Of a stretch of 8,303 nt of DNA, positions 1 to 7,353 are shown piece after piece (positions within the stretch are counted from its first letter, which is position 1; every line of letters starts with the position of its first letter). A program made the position numbers and the translations under genes. Below the pieces are notes generated by a model, which was given only the letters and a program-made list of their open reading frames with translations, did no database searches and had not been told where the DNA came from. This DNA comes from Gammaproteobacteria bacterium. Lineage in GTDB: Bacteria > Pseudomonadota > Gammaproteobacteria > Pseudomonadales > DSM-25080. Location: contig JABXIR010000030.1 of NCBI GenBank assembly GCA_013372965.1, forward strand, positions 1 through 8,303, given 5' to 3'.

Positions 1-1164
1 AAATAAACCTGTAAAAAACATGACGATTGCATCCCAAAGTCGCTTGAAAAAGCCGGCTTCTGGAACATCCGCGGCTACCACGATGTCGGAGGTAGCAACG
101 ACTTCGCCATCAGATATCACCTCAACGAAACCGACCTTGTCCCCCGCCGTTAGCGGCGCAACGATTTCGTCCTCGATTTGAGCGTTATAGCTCAGTTCCT
201 CGAATGCCCCGCGTGTCAGAGTGACCGCCAGAGTGTCAGGAACAGTTAACTCCACTGAATCTATGGTACTTTTCCATACTTCGGCGGTTTCTAAAATTCG
301 GTTAGCTTCCAGTACGTCGCGCGTTTCAAAATAACGGAACCCCCACTGAAGGAGCTTCGCACTTTCGGTTGCACGGGCATTTGAAGAGGCAGTGCCCATG
401 ACGACTGCAATCAGTCGTGTATCGTCACGTAGTGCTGAAGATACTAGACAGTACCCGGCCTCTTCGGTGTGGCCAGTTTTCATACCATCCACTGAAGGAT
501 CGCGCCCTAGTAATAGATTACGATTTGACTGACGGATTGGACGTTCGCCAGGCGGTGTATAGGTGTAAGTACGTTCACTATATAACTCGTAGTGCTCTGG
601 ATGGTCCAAAATCATGCGCTGTGCCAACACTGAAAGATCACGTGCAGTCGTTCGATGACCTTCTCCAGGCATGCCGGTCGAGTTTTCAAAGTGTGAGTTC
701 GTCATGCCGAGTAATTGGGCTTGTTGATTCATCACGTCGACGAAAGCGCCTTCAGACCCCGCGGCGTACTCAGCCAACGCAACCGTCGCGTCGTTACCCG
801 ACACAATGACCAAACCCTTGAGCAACTCAATCAGCGGAACGGTGGTGCCTTCGCGGACAAACATCTTTGAACCGCCCATTCGCCAAGCCGTCACACTGAT
901 TGGAACCTCATCCGTGTGAGCAATGCGCCCCGCTTCGATCTCGTTAGCAATGATGTATGACGTCATGATTTTGGTCAGACTAGCCGGAGGCAAACGCACA
1001 TCAGCGTTGTTCTCAGTCAGCACGCGACCGGTAGTTGCATCGATAAGAATCCAACTTGAGGCTTCAATGCGAGGGGCATCTGGGACAATCACTGGCGCTG
1101 CCGAAACGATTGAGATGCTAAATGTTGCAACGAAAAGAGCGACAAATTTCATTAACGATTTCAT
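1..1164 (-). CDS. dacA: D-alanyl-D-alanine carboxypeptidase (PBP5/DacA type), 3' end cut by window edge
   Basis: Periplasmic, membrane-anchored low-molecular-weight penicillin-binding protein that removes the terminal D-Ala from peptidoglycan pentapeptides. My translation gives 388 codons with no stop before the edge; E. coli PBP5 has about 403 residues, so only a short tail is missing. A signal peptide covers residues 1-22/23 (MKSLMKFVALFVATFSISIV, then SAA). The three S11-family active-site motifs are present: SLTK at 62-65 (Ser62 nucleophile), SGN at 122-124 and KTG at 229-231. A C-terminal PBP5-type beta domain follows at about 280-365. The visible end, from about residue 371 (FFKRLWDAIVMFFTGLF), looks like the amphipathic membrane anchor. 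Start at 1164 is preferred because AAAGG lies 11 nt upstream; Met5 has no such site. It is separated from the helicase gene by 96 nt with its own possible promoter. Family assignment is firm; DacA versus DacC/DacD paralogue rests on context. Confidence 0.95.
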   Translation of the reverse strand, partial: MKSLMKFVALFVATFSISIVSAAPVIVPDAPRIEASSWILIDATTGRVLTENNADVRLPPASLTKIMTSYIIANEIEAGRIAHTDEVPISVTAWRMGGSKMFVREGTTVPLIELLKGLVIVSGNDATVALAEYAAGSEGAFVDVMNQQAQLLGMTNSHFENSTGMPGEGHRTTARDLSVLAQRMILDHPEHYELYSERTYTYTPPGERPIRQSNRNLLLGRDPSVDGMKTGHTEEAGYCLVSSALRDDTRLIAVVMGTASSNARATESAKLLQWGFRYFETRDVLEANRILETAEVWKSTIDSVELTVPDTLAVTLTRGAFEELSYNAQIEDEIVAPLTAGDKVGFVEVISDGEVVATSDIVVAADVPEAGFFKRLWDAIVMFFTGLF

Positions 1165-1185
1165 GACGAATTAAACCTTTTATTA

Positions 1186-1214
1186 CTTATAGTTTCGCGA
1201 ACGGAATATGCCAC
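1186..1214 (-). promoter_or_regulatory. Putative sigma70-type promoter for dacA
   Basis: On the minus strand, GTGGCA (1209-1214, 4 of 6 matches to TTGACA) is followed after exactly 17 bp by TATAAG (1186-1191, 5 of 6 to TATAAT). A start about 7 nt downstream would leave a leader of only about 15 nt and would place the AAAGG ribosome binding site (1176-1180) at the extreme 5' end, which weakens the call. The -35 element lies inside one arm of the 1207-1238 dyad. Inferred from sequence match only. Confidence 0.35.
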
Positions 1215-1238
1215 AGATCATATCAAACCTGTGGCATA
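1207..1238. repeat. Perfect 10-bp inverted repeat between helicase gene and dacA
   Basis: TATGCCACAG (1207-1216) and CTGTGGCATA (1229-1238) are perfect reverse complements separated by 12 nt. It sits 22 nt after the helicase stop codon, so it could be its transcription terminator, but neither side is followed by a run of T (minus strand continues TTCCGTTCGCG), so it is not a classic intrinsic terminator. The arm-to-arm spacing of 22 bp, about two helical turns, and overlap with the putative dacA -35 element would also fit an operator. The inverted repeat is certain; its role is not. Confidence 0.6.
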
Positions 1239-1260
1239 AGCCCAAGCGAACTAAGCCCTA

Positions 1261-2997
1261 TTATTGGCTTTTACGACGCGGTGGACGCTGATCGTTTCCG
1301 CGACCTCGACCCTTCGAGTCTGAACGACGACCATCGCGCTTGCCGTCACGACGAGGCTTTCCACTTCGAGGACGATCCTCCCAAACACGGAGCTCCAACA
1401 TACGGCCAGCGACACGTGCTTTTTTGAGAATCGCTTCGACTTCTTTTGGCATGCCATCCGGCAAATCGACTAGCGTGTAATAATCGAACAGATCGATTCG
1501 ACCGATGTGGTTAGCGTCCATGTTCGCTTCGTTAGCAATCGCACCAACAATGTTCTTCGGCTGTGCACCGTGGCTCTTACCAACGTTCAAACGGAAACGC
1601 TTGTAGCCTTCTGGAACCGCCTGAATCGGCTTTGAGTCACGAGGCTCGCGAGGTTCACGCTGCTCAAACTGTTCGGTTGGCATTGCATCGAACAGTAATG
1701 GGCGACCGTCGCGCTGTGAGCGTAATACCGCTGCAAGAACTTCTTCACCACTGACGTCCATTTCTTCAAGAAGCGACTCAGCGATTTTCTTGTATCGCTC
1801 GAGATCTTTAGATTCGAGTTCTTTTTTCACATCAGTGATTAGTTCAGCAATGCGGCGCTGCTCTACTTCATCACGTGTTGGCAAGTCGTACTTGGTTAGC
1901 TTCACGCTCAGGTGACGTTCGATGGCTTGCTGCATACGACGTTCACGCGGGGTAGCAAACAACACGGCTTTACCTTGACGTCCGGCGCGACCTGTACGAC
2001 CAATTCGGTGTACATACGCTTCAACGTCGTACGGAATGTCGTAGTTAATGACAAGCGAGATACGTTCAACGTCGAGGCCACGAGCTGCTACGTCGGTTGC
2101 AATAAGCACGTCGAGAGAGCCTTTACGCAACGCGTTAATCGCAGTTTCGCGCTGCTTCTGAGCCATGTCACCCTGGAGTGCTGAACAACGATAACCTCTG
2201 GCATTTAAGTGAATGGTGAGTTCTTCAGCCGCTAAACGCGTCCGAACAAAAATGATCGATGCATCGTACTCTTCCGCTTCTAGGACCTGGACAAGTGCTT
2301 CACGTTTACGTTCGTTCTTAAGCACCCAAAGCGACTGTTCGATATTTTCGTTACGCTTTTTAGAACCGGCAATTTCGATATGCTCTGGGTTCTTCAGGTA
2401 AGTTTTCGCAACACGCTCAATTTGCTGAGGCATGGTCGCTGAAAACAACGCAATCTGACGTTTCTCTGGAAGGTGAGACAAGATTTTCTCTACGTCATCT
2501 AGGAAGCCCATGTTAAGCATTTCATCGGCTTCATCAAGTACTGCCGTTTTCAATTCGCCCAGCTTTAGCGTGCCACGACCCAAGTGATCGATAATACGAC
2601 CTGGAGTACCCACGACGACGTGAACGCCGCGCTTGAGTTCACGCAATTGAAGTTGCATTGACTGACCGCCATAAATTGGCAAAACTCGAAAACCCTTAAG
2701 GTGTCGAGCGTAGCGCTGGTATGCTTCAGCCACCTGAACCGCTAGCTCGCGGGTTGGGGTGAGTACGAGTACCTGAATGGATTTCGAGCGCGTATCTACT
2801 TGAGCAAGGTTTGGCAACGCGAATGCCGCTGTTTTACCAGTACCTGTCTGTGCTTGACCGAGGATATCACGACCTTCGAGCAACATCGGAATGGCACGCG
2901 CCTGAATCGGCGATGGCTGCTCATAGCCCAGCTCGGTAATTGAAGTTAGTACGTCGGCTGGAAGACCCAGCTCGCTGAATTGAATTGTATCTGACAT
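1261..2997 (-). CDS. deaD: DEAD-box ATP-dependent RNA helicase, DeaD/CsdA type
   Basis: Cytoplasmic RNA helicase; relatives unwind RNA during ribosome assembly and mRNA decay, notably in the cold. The 578-residue product shows the full helicase core: Q motif region 7-32, motif I AQTGTGKT 49-56, Ia PTREL 81-85, Ib TPGR 131-134, II DEAD 155-158, III SAT 186-188, IV IIFVRT about 248, V region TDVAARGLD 301-309 and VI HRIGRTGR 330-337. A DeaD-type helical region follows, then a DbpA-like RRM-fold RNA-binding domain (about 463-540) and an Arg/Gly/Lys-rich tail ending RRKSQ. E. coli DeaD is 629 residues, so this one has a shorter tail. The ATG at 2997 is chosen over an in-frame GTG at 3036 because a GAGGTGGG site lies 8 nt upstream of it. 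It ends with tandem in-frame stops, TAA then TAG. It sits between mltB and dacA, where rlpA is usual. SrmB/RhlE-type alternatives are unlikely given the C-terminal domain. Confidence 0.93.
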   Translation of the reverse strand: MSDTIQFSELGLPADVLTSITELGYEQPSPIQARAIPMLLEGRDILGQAQTGTGKTAAFALPNLAQVDTRSKSIQVLVLTPTRELAVQVAEAYQRYARHLKGFRVLPIYGGQSMQLQLRELKRGVHVVVGTPGRIIDHLGRGTLKLGELKTAVLDEADEMLNMGFLDDVEKILSHLPEKRQIALFSATMPQQIERVAKTYLKNPEHIEIAGSKKRNENIEQSLWVLKNERKREALVQVLEAEEYDASIIFVRTRLAAEELTIHLNARGYRCSALQGDMAQKQRETAINALRKGSLDVLIATDVAARGLDVERISLVINYDIPYDVEAYVHRIGRTGRAGRQGKAVLFATPRERRMQQAIERHLSVKLTKYDLPTRDEVEQRRIAELITDVKKELESKDLERYKKIAESLLEEMDVSGEEVLAAVLRSQRDGRPLLFDAMPTEQFEQREPREPRDSKPIQAVPEGYKRFRLNVGKSHGAQPKNIVGAIANEANMDANHIGRIDLFDYYTLVDLPDGMPKEVEAILKKARVAGRMLELRVWEDRPRSGKPRRDGKRDGRRSDSKGRGRGNDQRPPRRKSQ

Positions 2998-3005
2998 AAG
3001 TTCTA

Positions 3006-3013
3006 CCCACCTC
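3006..3013 (-). promoter_or_regulatory. Ribosome binding site that sets the helicase start
   Basis: The minus strand reads GAGGTGGG eight nucleotides before the ATG at 2997. It lies inside the 13-codon extension that the alternative GTG start at 3036 would add, which favours the shorter 578-residue protein. Confidence 0.6.
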
Positions 3014-3175
3014 GTCTCCGCAACGACAAAGTGCACAATGTGGCAATGCGGTGCCTATCGACCGTGTAGTAACTTAGACAAACCGTATCAGAACGATCTA
3101 CGAGGAGATGACGGGTTTAACTCACATTTCCGGGGAATACCTGATCCCGCTAGCCCATCTAACTAAGACTTTTAC
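3014..3175. other. Non-coding stretch upstream of the helicase gene
   Basis: Part of the 235-nt gap between the mltB stop and the helicase start. I see no credible gene: a plus-strand reading frame from 3108 has an SD-like GAGGAG directly abutting its ATG and runs into the end of mltB, so it is rejected. No promoter hexamer pair stands out on the minus strand. It may be the leader of the helicase mRNA; E. coli csdA is known to have a long structured 5' leader tied to cold-shock control, but I did not recognise its cold-box sequence here. Confidence 0.4.
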
Positions 3176-3214
3176 ACGACTACTCGCGACAAGTGTAGTC
3201 GAACGAGCAGTCGT
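3176..3214 (-). other. Possible stem-loop after mltB
   Basis: On the minus-strand RNA, bases from 3214 down to 3204 can pair with 3186 down to 3176 in an 11-bp stem (ten Watson-Crick pairs and one G-U) with a 17-nt loop. A competing 7-bp stem, CGACTAC with GTAGTCG, uses 3195-3201 and 3177-3183. The G-U pair would be an A-C mismatch in plus-strand RNA, so the longer stem favours the minus strand. It starts 18 nt after the mltB stop codon and could end or protect that transcript, but the bases after it (TGTAAAAGTC) lack a U-run, so it is not a clear intrinsic terminator. Confidence 0.4.
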
Positions 3215-3232
3215 CACAATACGGGGAAACGT

Positions 3233-4210
3233 TCACAAAGCCGTATATTCGCGCTTTATTTCCTGTGCGAGTAAGTGGACCGCCATTGCATAGAAGGCCG
3301 ATCGGTTATATCGAGTGATCGTGTAGAAGTTTTGGAGACCCGCATAATACTCTGCATCGGCCTCGCCTTCGAAGTAGAAAAGATTAGCTTCGGTGTCACC
3401 CGCGACCACCGATGAAGGTATGAATCCACTAGCCTCAATATCCGCCATCGTGCGTGATAGTCCAATTTGATTATCGGTTTCTGTGTCGGCAGAGTCTGAT
3501 GGAGACAAAGAAATCACCACAGGCTGACCCGCTACCCACCCGTGTCGTTTGAAGTAATTAGCGACACTCGCGATGGCATCACCGCGATCTTCCCAAATAT
3601 CTGCAACCCCATCACCACTGAAGTCGCGAGCGTATGCGCGATACGACGACGGCATAAACTGACCATAGCCCATCGCACCCGCGTACGATCCATATAGCGA
3701 CGTAGGCTCTTTGCCAGATTCTCGTGTGAGCAATACAAATTGCTCAAGTTCGCTCGAGAAGAAGCGGCTTCGCGGCGGGTAATCGAATGCTAGTGTCGCC
3801 AGTGCGTCGATCACACGATAACTCCCCATGATACGCCCGTAGCGAGTTTCCACACCGATAATTGCAACAATGTATTCAGGCTCGACGCCAATTTCATCGC
3901 TCGCACGCTGAAGTGCTTCGGCGTTTTCTTGCCAAAACTCCGCACCTTTCTGAGCTCGGGACCCCGACATAAAGATCTGTCGATATTCTTCCCAAGTGAG
4001 TACTTTCTCAGCCGGTCGTGCAATCGCGTCAAGAATGGATTGTTTCCGCTCCGCCTGACCAAGCAATAGTGTCAGGTCTTCGCGAGGTATATTGTGCTCC
4101 GTACTCACACGGTCGATCCATTGCGAAACGTTCTCACGCTCGGTCGTAAAGTCCGAAGCAGAGGTAGCAGCTGAAACAGCTACAGATAAAGCGAGAAGCC
4201 ATTTTTTCAT
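3233..4210 (-). CDS. mltB: Membrane-bound-type lytic murein transglycosylase B (Slt35/MltB family, GH103)
   Basis: Periplasmic enzyme that cleaves the MurNAc-GlcNAc bond and forms 1,6-anhydroMurNAc ends, opening glycan strands for growth or recycling. The 325-residue product has a signal peptide (1 to about 18, MKKWLLALSVAVSAATSA). The catalytic glutamate is Glu121 in IIGVETRYG, matching Glu162 of E. coli MltB. GAMGYGQFMPSSY at 178-190 is the family's substrate-groove signature. An EF-hand-like loop at 196-207 (DFSGDGVADIWE) matches the calcium site known in Slt35. There is no cysteine at the end of the signal peptide, so unlike E. coli MltB it should be soluble rather than a lipoprotein. It begins 13 nt after the rodA stop with AAGGA as ribosome binding site, so it is almost certainly cotranscribed with mrdA-rodA. 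Pseudomonas places its sltB1 homologue in the same slot. The family call is firm. Confidence 0.94.
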   Translation of the reverse strand: MKKWLLALSVAVSAATSASDFTTERENVSQWIDRVSTEHNIPREDLTLLLGQAERKQSILDAIARPAEKVLTWEEYRQIFMSGSRAQKGAEFWQENAEALQRASDEIGVEPEYIVAIIGVETRYGRIMGSYRVIDALATLAFDYPPRSRFFSSELEQFVLLTRESGKEPTSLYGSYAGAMGYGQFMPSSYRAYARDFSGDGVADIWEDRGDAIASVANYFKRHGWVAGQPVVISLSPSDSADTETDNQIGLSRTMADIEASGFIPSSVVAGDTEANLFYFEGEADAEYYAGLQNFYTITRYNRSAFYAMAVHLLAQEIKREYTAL

Positions 4211-4223
4211 TATGTAATTCCTT

Positions 4224-5360
4224 CTAATACCACAAACGCTTGCGTTCTGAGCTTATCGACATCAGCAAGCCAAATCCTGCGAGCAAGGTGACCAACGAGG
4301 TTCCACCTTGACTGATGAGAGGTAACGGAACACCCACTACAGGTAAGATTCCGGAAACCATTCCCATGTTCACAAATACGTAGACGAAAAAGGTCAGTGT
4401 CACACTCGCCGCGACCATGCGGCCAAAGGTTTCCTGAGCGTGAAGACCAATCCAAAGACCTCGAGCAATCACCAAGAGGTATAATGTTAGTAACCCTAAC
4501 ACACCATACAGCCCCCATTCCTCCGCAAGTACCGCAATAATAAAATCGGTGTGACTTTCGGGTAAGAAACTGAGGTGCGATTGCGTTCCCTCGAGGTAAC
4601 CTTTACCGTCAATTCCCCCTGAACCAATAGCAATTTTTGACTGAATAATGTTCCAACCCGCACCATAACGATCGGCTTCAGGGTCGAGCAGAGTTAAAAT
4701 TCGTGTTTTCTGATAATCATGAAGCACGAAAATCCAAAACAAAGGCCCCGCAGCCATGAGCAGCCCGATGCAGCTGAATACGAAGCGCCAGCTTAAGCCC
4801 GCGACCAGGAGTACGATAAATCCACTCGCGGCAATTAAAATCGATGTACCTAGATCAGGCTGGGAGGCAATCAGCAACATCGGCACCAAAATAATACCGG
4901 CTGCGACAAATAGGTCTTTCCAACTGGGCGGCAGATGACGGTTTTGCAACCAAGTACCGAGCGCAATCGGTAAAGCTAACTTCATCACCTCCGAAGGCTG
5001 AAACTGTGGGAGTCCAGGCAAGTCGAGCCATCTCTGGGCACCCTTAGCTCCCACTCCGATGAATTCGACAAGCACTAGAAGAATGACGCCAAAGATCCAC
5101 GCGGGCAACGCCAGTCGCATGAGCGTTTCTTGCTTGAACTGAGCAACGATGAACATAGCGACAAAGGCAATTGAGAAAAACGTTGCTTGCCGTTTAACAG
5201 TTTCAATACTTTGGCCAGACGCACTATAAAGCACGAACAGACCAATCCCCGCCATGGTCAGCAACAATAATAGCAGGGGCAAGTCGATGTGGAGACGACG
5301 AGCCAAACTCACACTCGCGCTCCCGCCACGAGGAGCTTGACGACTAAAATCACGAACCAT
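4224..5360 (-). CDS. rodA: Rod-shape SEDS peptidoglycan glycosyltransferase RodA
   Basis: Inner-membrane SEDS protein that polymerises lipid II into glycan strands during lateral wall growth, working as a pair with PBP2. The 378-residue product is strongly hydrophobic, with about ten membrane segments beginning near residue 28 (DLPLLLLLLTMAGIGLFVLY). Family signatures are visible: QPSE at 121-124, SQPDLGTS at 166-173, the large periplasmic loop at about 214-272 with ESHTDF and Asp272 (equivalent to the catalytic Asp262 of E. coli RodA), and the C-terminal LPLISQGGTS signature at about 347-356. The ATG at 5360 lies 11 bp inside the end of mrdA, with AGGAG about 10 nt upstream, which points to coupled translation of the two partners. 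The soluble N-terminus is roughly ten residues longer than in E. coli, judged from the shift of the catalytic Asp. FtsW is excluded by the neighbours: PBP2 rather than dcw-cluster genes. Confidence 0.96.
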   Translation of the reverse strand: MVRDFSRQAPRGGSASVSLARRLHIDLPLLLLLLTMAGIGLFVLYSASGQSIETVKRQATFFSIAFVAMFIVAQFKQETLMRLALPAWIFGVILLVLVEFIGVGAKGAQRWLDLPGLPQFQPSEVMKLALPIALGTWLQNRHLPPSWKDLFVAAGIILVPMLLIASQPDLGTSILIAASGFIVLLVAGLSWRFVFSCIGLLMAAGPLFWIFVLHDYQKTRILTLLDPEADRYGAGWNIIQSKIAIGSGGIDGKGYLEGTQSHLSFLPESHTDFIIAVLAEEWGLYGVLGLLTLYLLVIARGLWIGLHAQETFGRMVAASVTLTFFVYVFVNMGMVSGILPVVGVPLPLISQGGTSLVTLLAGFGLLMSISSERKRLWY

Positions 5361-7221
5361 CGTTTCGATACTCCTGCTTTAACTGTCCCGACTCATCTAA
5401 CAGCCAAGCATCCATAATTTGCTTGGCAATGGGCCCCGCCACCGTCGAGCCGCCCTCGCCGTTTTCGACAATGACCGCAACGGCAATCTGAGGATTATCG
5501 TAGGGCGCGAACGACACGAACAAAGCGTGATCGCGGAGTCGCTCACTCAACGCGTCAGCGTCGTATTTTTCGCCCTGAGCAATACCAACGACCTGAGCGG
5601 TACCCGATTTCCCCGCCATTTCGTATACCGAATTGCGACTGAGTAAGTGCGCTGTGCCACGAATATTGTGGACCACATCTTTCATCGATTGATGAAGTAC
5701 TTCCCAATCATTATCGTCAACCTCGAAGTACTCGATCAGTTCGGGCTCAATAATTCGGTTCTCTGATCCATGAATTTCTCTCACCAGATGGGGACGATAG
5801 CGGTAGCCTCGTGTTGCCACGATAGAGGTCGCATGAGCTAGCTGAATCGGCGTCGCGAGAAAAAAGCCCTGCCCGATACCAGCATTGATCGTATCACCTG
5901 GGTACCAAGCGCGATTTCGAGCATTACGCTTCCACTCTCTCGAGGGCAGAATTCCACTGCGTTCTTGAGGCAGGTCAATACCCGTGCGTTCACCAAAACC
6001 AAAATGTGCCAAGAACTCGGAGTAGCGATCAATGCCCATTTCATGAGCGAGCTCGTAATAGTAAGTATCACAACTCTGCGCCATCGCCTGATAAAAGTTC
6101 ATGGATCCGTGTCCTTCACGCTTCCAATCACGATAGCGGTGTTCATCATTCGGTAGCGTAAAGTATCCTGGATCATTGATGGTCGTGTTCGGGTCGATGA
6201 TATTGTAATGCAAGGCCGCCAAGCCAATCTCGGGCTTTACAGTCGACCCAGGAGGATAGCGCGCTTGAATTGCTCGGTTAAACATTGGGGAGTCAAGATC
6301 TTCGATCAGCGCGCGATAGTTAGCGTGCGAGATACCCGTTACGAACAAATTCGGGTCGAACGTTGGCGTTGAAACTAGAGCAAGTACCTCACCCGAGTTC
6401 ACATCAATCGCGACGGCCGATCCTCGGCGTCCCTCAAGTGCAGCGGCCGCTGTCTCCTGTACCTTCATATCAAGAGTGAGTATCAGTTCGCCGCCCGTCG
6501 TTGGTTGCTCGGTATTTAATGTGCGCAGGGCACGACCGCGAGCATTCACTTCGACTTGCCGCTGCCCAGGAAAGCCCATAAGAACCTCTTCCCAGGTTTT
6601 CTCGATACCGGTTTTACCGATCGCCGAAGTTCCTGCGTAGCGTTCTGAATCTAAGTTTTGCAGTTCCGACTCATTAATACGACCGACATAGCCCAAAGTA
6701 TGGGCAAATAATTCCCCATACGGGTAGTAACGAACAGACTGAGCGGAGACCTCCACGCCGACTAGTCGATGCTGCTGAACCACGACTTTGGCGACTTCCT
6801 CTTCGGTGAGTTCATAGCGTAAGTTAACGGGAGAATGCGGTCGACGACTCTGCTGAGTTCGGCGTAAAAACCGAGCTCGTTGCTGCTCGGTCACTTCAAA
6901 TAACTGGCTAAGCTCATCCAGAGTCTCCTCAAGATCATCGACCTGTTCCGGAATAATCGACACGAGATAGGAAGGACGACTTTTCGCGATGAGTGTGCCG
7001 TCACGCGTTGCAACTAAGCCTCGAGAGGGGGCAACGGGTTCGGTTACGATTCGGTTTTGTTCGGCCTCGGTTCGGTATTCGGAGTAACGGTCAATTTGCA
7101 GGTACGCATAGCGTACGACCAAAATTCCCGTGAGAAACAAAACAAACAATGCGGCCACAAAAACTCGACTGCGATAAATGCGCAGTTCCTGCTCGATATC
7201 TTTTATTTTTGTGTTGGCCAT
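5350..7221 (-). CDS. mrdA: Penicillin-binding protein 2, elongasome transpeptidase
   Basis: Class B penicillin-binding protein that cross-links new peptidoglycan in the side wall, partner of RodA. The 623-residue product (E. coli 633) has one N-terminal membrane anchor at about 20-40, a PBP dimerisation/pedestal domain (about 60-240, with the conserved VAPSRG at 63-68 and RYYPYG at 164-169), then the transpeptidase domain. Active-site motifs are intact: STVK at 326-329 (Ser326 nucleophile), SCD at 383-385 and KSGT at 538-541. Asp350, Asp365, His371 and Cys384 match the zinc-site residues described for Acinetobacter PBP2. I see no good Shine-Dalgarno before the ATG at 7221, yet no other start precedes the membrane segment. 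It overlaps rodA by 11 bp and follows rlmH after 132 nt. FtsI/PBP3 is excluded by the SCD motif, sequence signatures and RodA neighbour. Confidence 0.97.
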   Translation of the reverse strand: MANTKIKDIEQELRIYRSRVFVAALFVLFLTGILVVRYAYLQIDRYSEYRTEAEQNRIVTEPVAPSRGLVATRDGTLIAKSRPSYLVSIIPEQVDDLEETLDELSQLFEVTEQQRARFLRRTQQSRRPHSPVNLRYELTEEEVAKVVVQQHRLVGVEVSAQSVRYYPYGELFAHTLGYVGRINESELQNLDSERYAGTSAIGKTGIEKTWEEVLMGFPGQRQVEVNARGRALRTLNTEQPTTGGELILTLDMKVQETAAAALEGRRGSAVAIDVNSGEVLALVSTPTFDPNLFVTGISHANYRALIEDLDSPMFNRAIQARYPPGSTVKPEIGLAALHYNIIDPNTTINDPGYFTLPNDEHRYRDWKREGHGSMNFYQAMAQSCDTYYYELAHEMGIDRYSEFLAHFGFGERTGIDLPQERSGILPSREWKRNARNRAWYPGDTINAGIGQGFFLATPIQLAHATSIVATRGYRYRPHLVREIHGSENRIIEPELIEYFEVDDNDWEVLHQSMKDVVHNIRGTAHLLSRNSVYEMAGKSGTAQVVGIAQGEKYDADALSERLRDHALFVSFAPYDNPQIAVAVIVENGEGGSTVAGPIAKQIMDAWLLDESGQLKQEYRNDGS

Positions 7222-7353
7222 GAATTGCGGATCGCGTGTAAGAGATACTAGTAACGCTAAGACCGACAGATCTCAGAAAGGTTCATGTTGAAGCCAAGTC
7301 AAGGTCAAGTCAACGAGTATCAGCCGAAACCGAGAACCGATTAAAAGACGGAT
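7222..7353 (-). other. 132-nt spacer between rlmH and mrdA
   Basis: A gap unusually wide for this otherwise tightly packed gene string. It holds a tandem 8-bp repeat (7295-7313) that creates three overlapping TTGAC-type hexamers on the minus strand, but I found no convincing -10 element at the proper distance. No hairpin followed by a T-run is visible after rlmH. An internal mrdA promoter or control site is possible but unproven. Confidence 0.4.
7295..7313 (-). repeat. Tandem 8-bp direct repeat upstream of mrdA
   Basis: Two identical copies of CAAGTCAA on the plus strand (7295-7302 and 7306-7313) are separated by GGT, giving an 11-bp period. On the minus strand this reads TTGACTTG-ACC-TTGACTTG. 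One helical turn between copies would suit a regulator bound on one DNA face, and TTGACT/TTGACC resemble -35 hexamers; the best-spaced -10 (CAACAT, 7285-7290) matches only 3 of 6. The repeat is seen directly; function is speculative. Confidence 0.5.

Noticed and set aside
417..809. 130-codon plus-strand reading frame
   Set aside because: Lies wholly antisense to the dacA catalytic region, whose motifs are intact; composition shows no domain and there is no ribosome binding site of note.
2998..3036. Longer helicase starting at GTG 3036
   Set aside because: Adds 13 residues unlike the family N-terminus, and the good ribosome binding site (3006-3013) lies inside this extension, favouring the ATG at 2997.
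3108..3293. 61-codon plus-strand frame in the mltB-helicase gap
   Set aside because: The SD-like GAGGAG directly abuts the ATG, the frame runs into the mltB 3' end, and the product shows no features.
4210..4518. 102-codon minus-strand frame ending at the mltB start
   Set aside because: Entirely inside rodA in another frame, over the conserved C-terminal SEDS signature.
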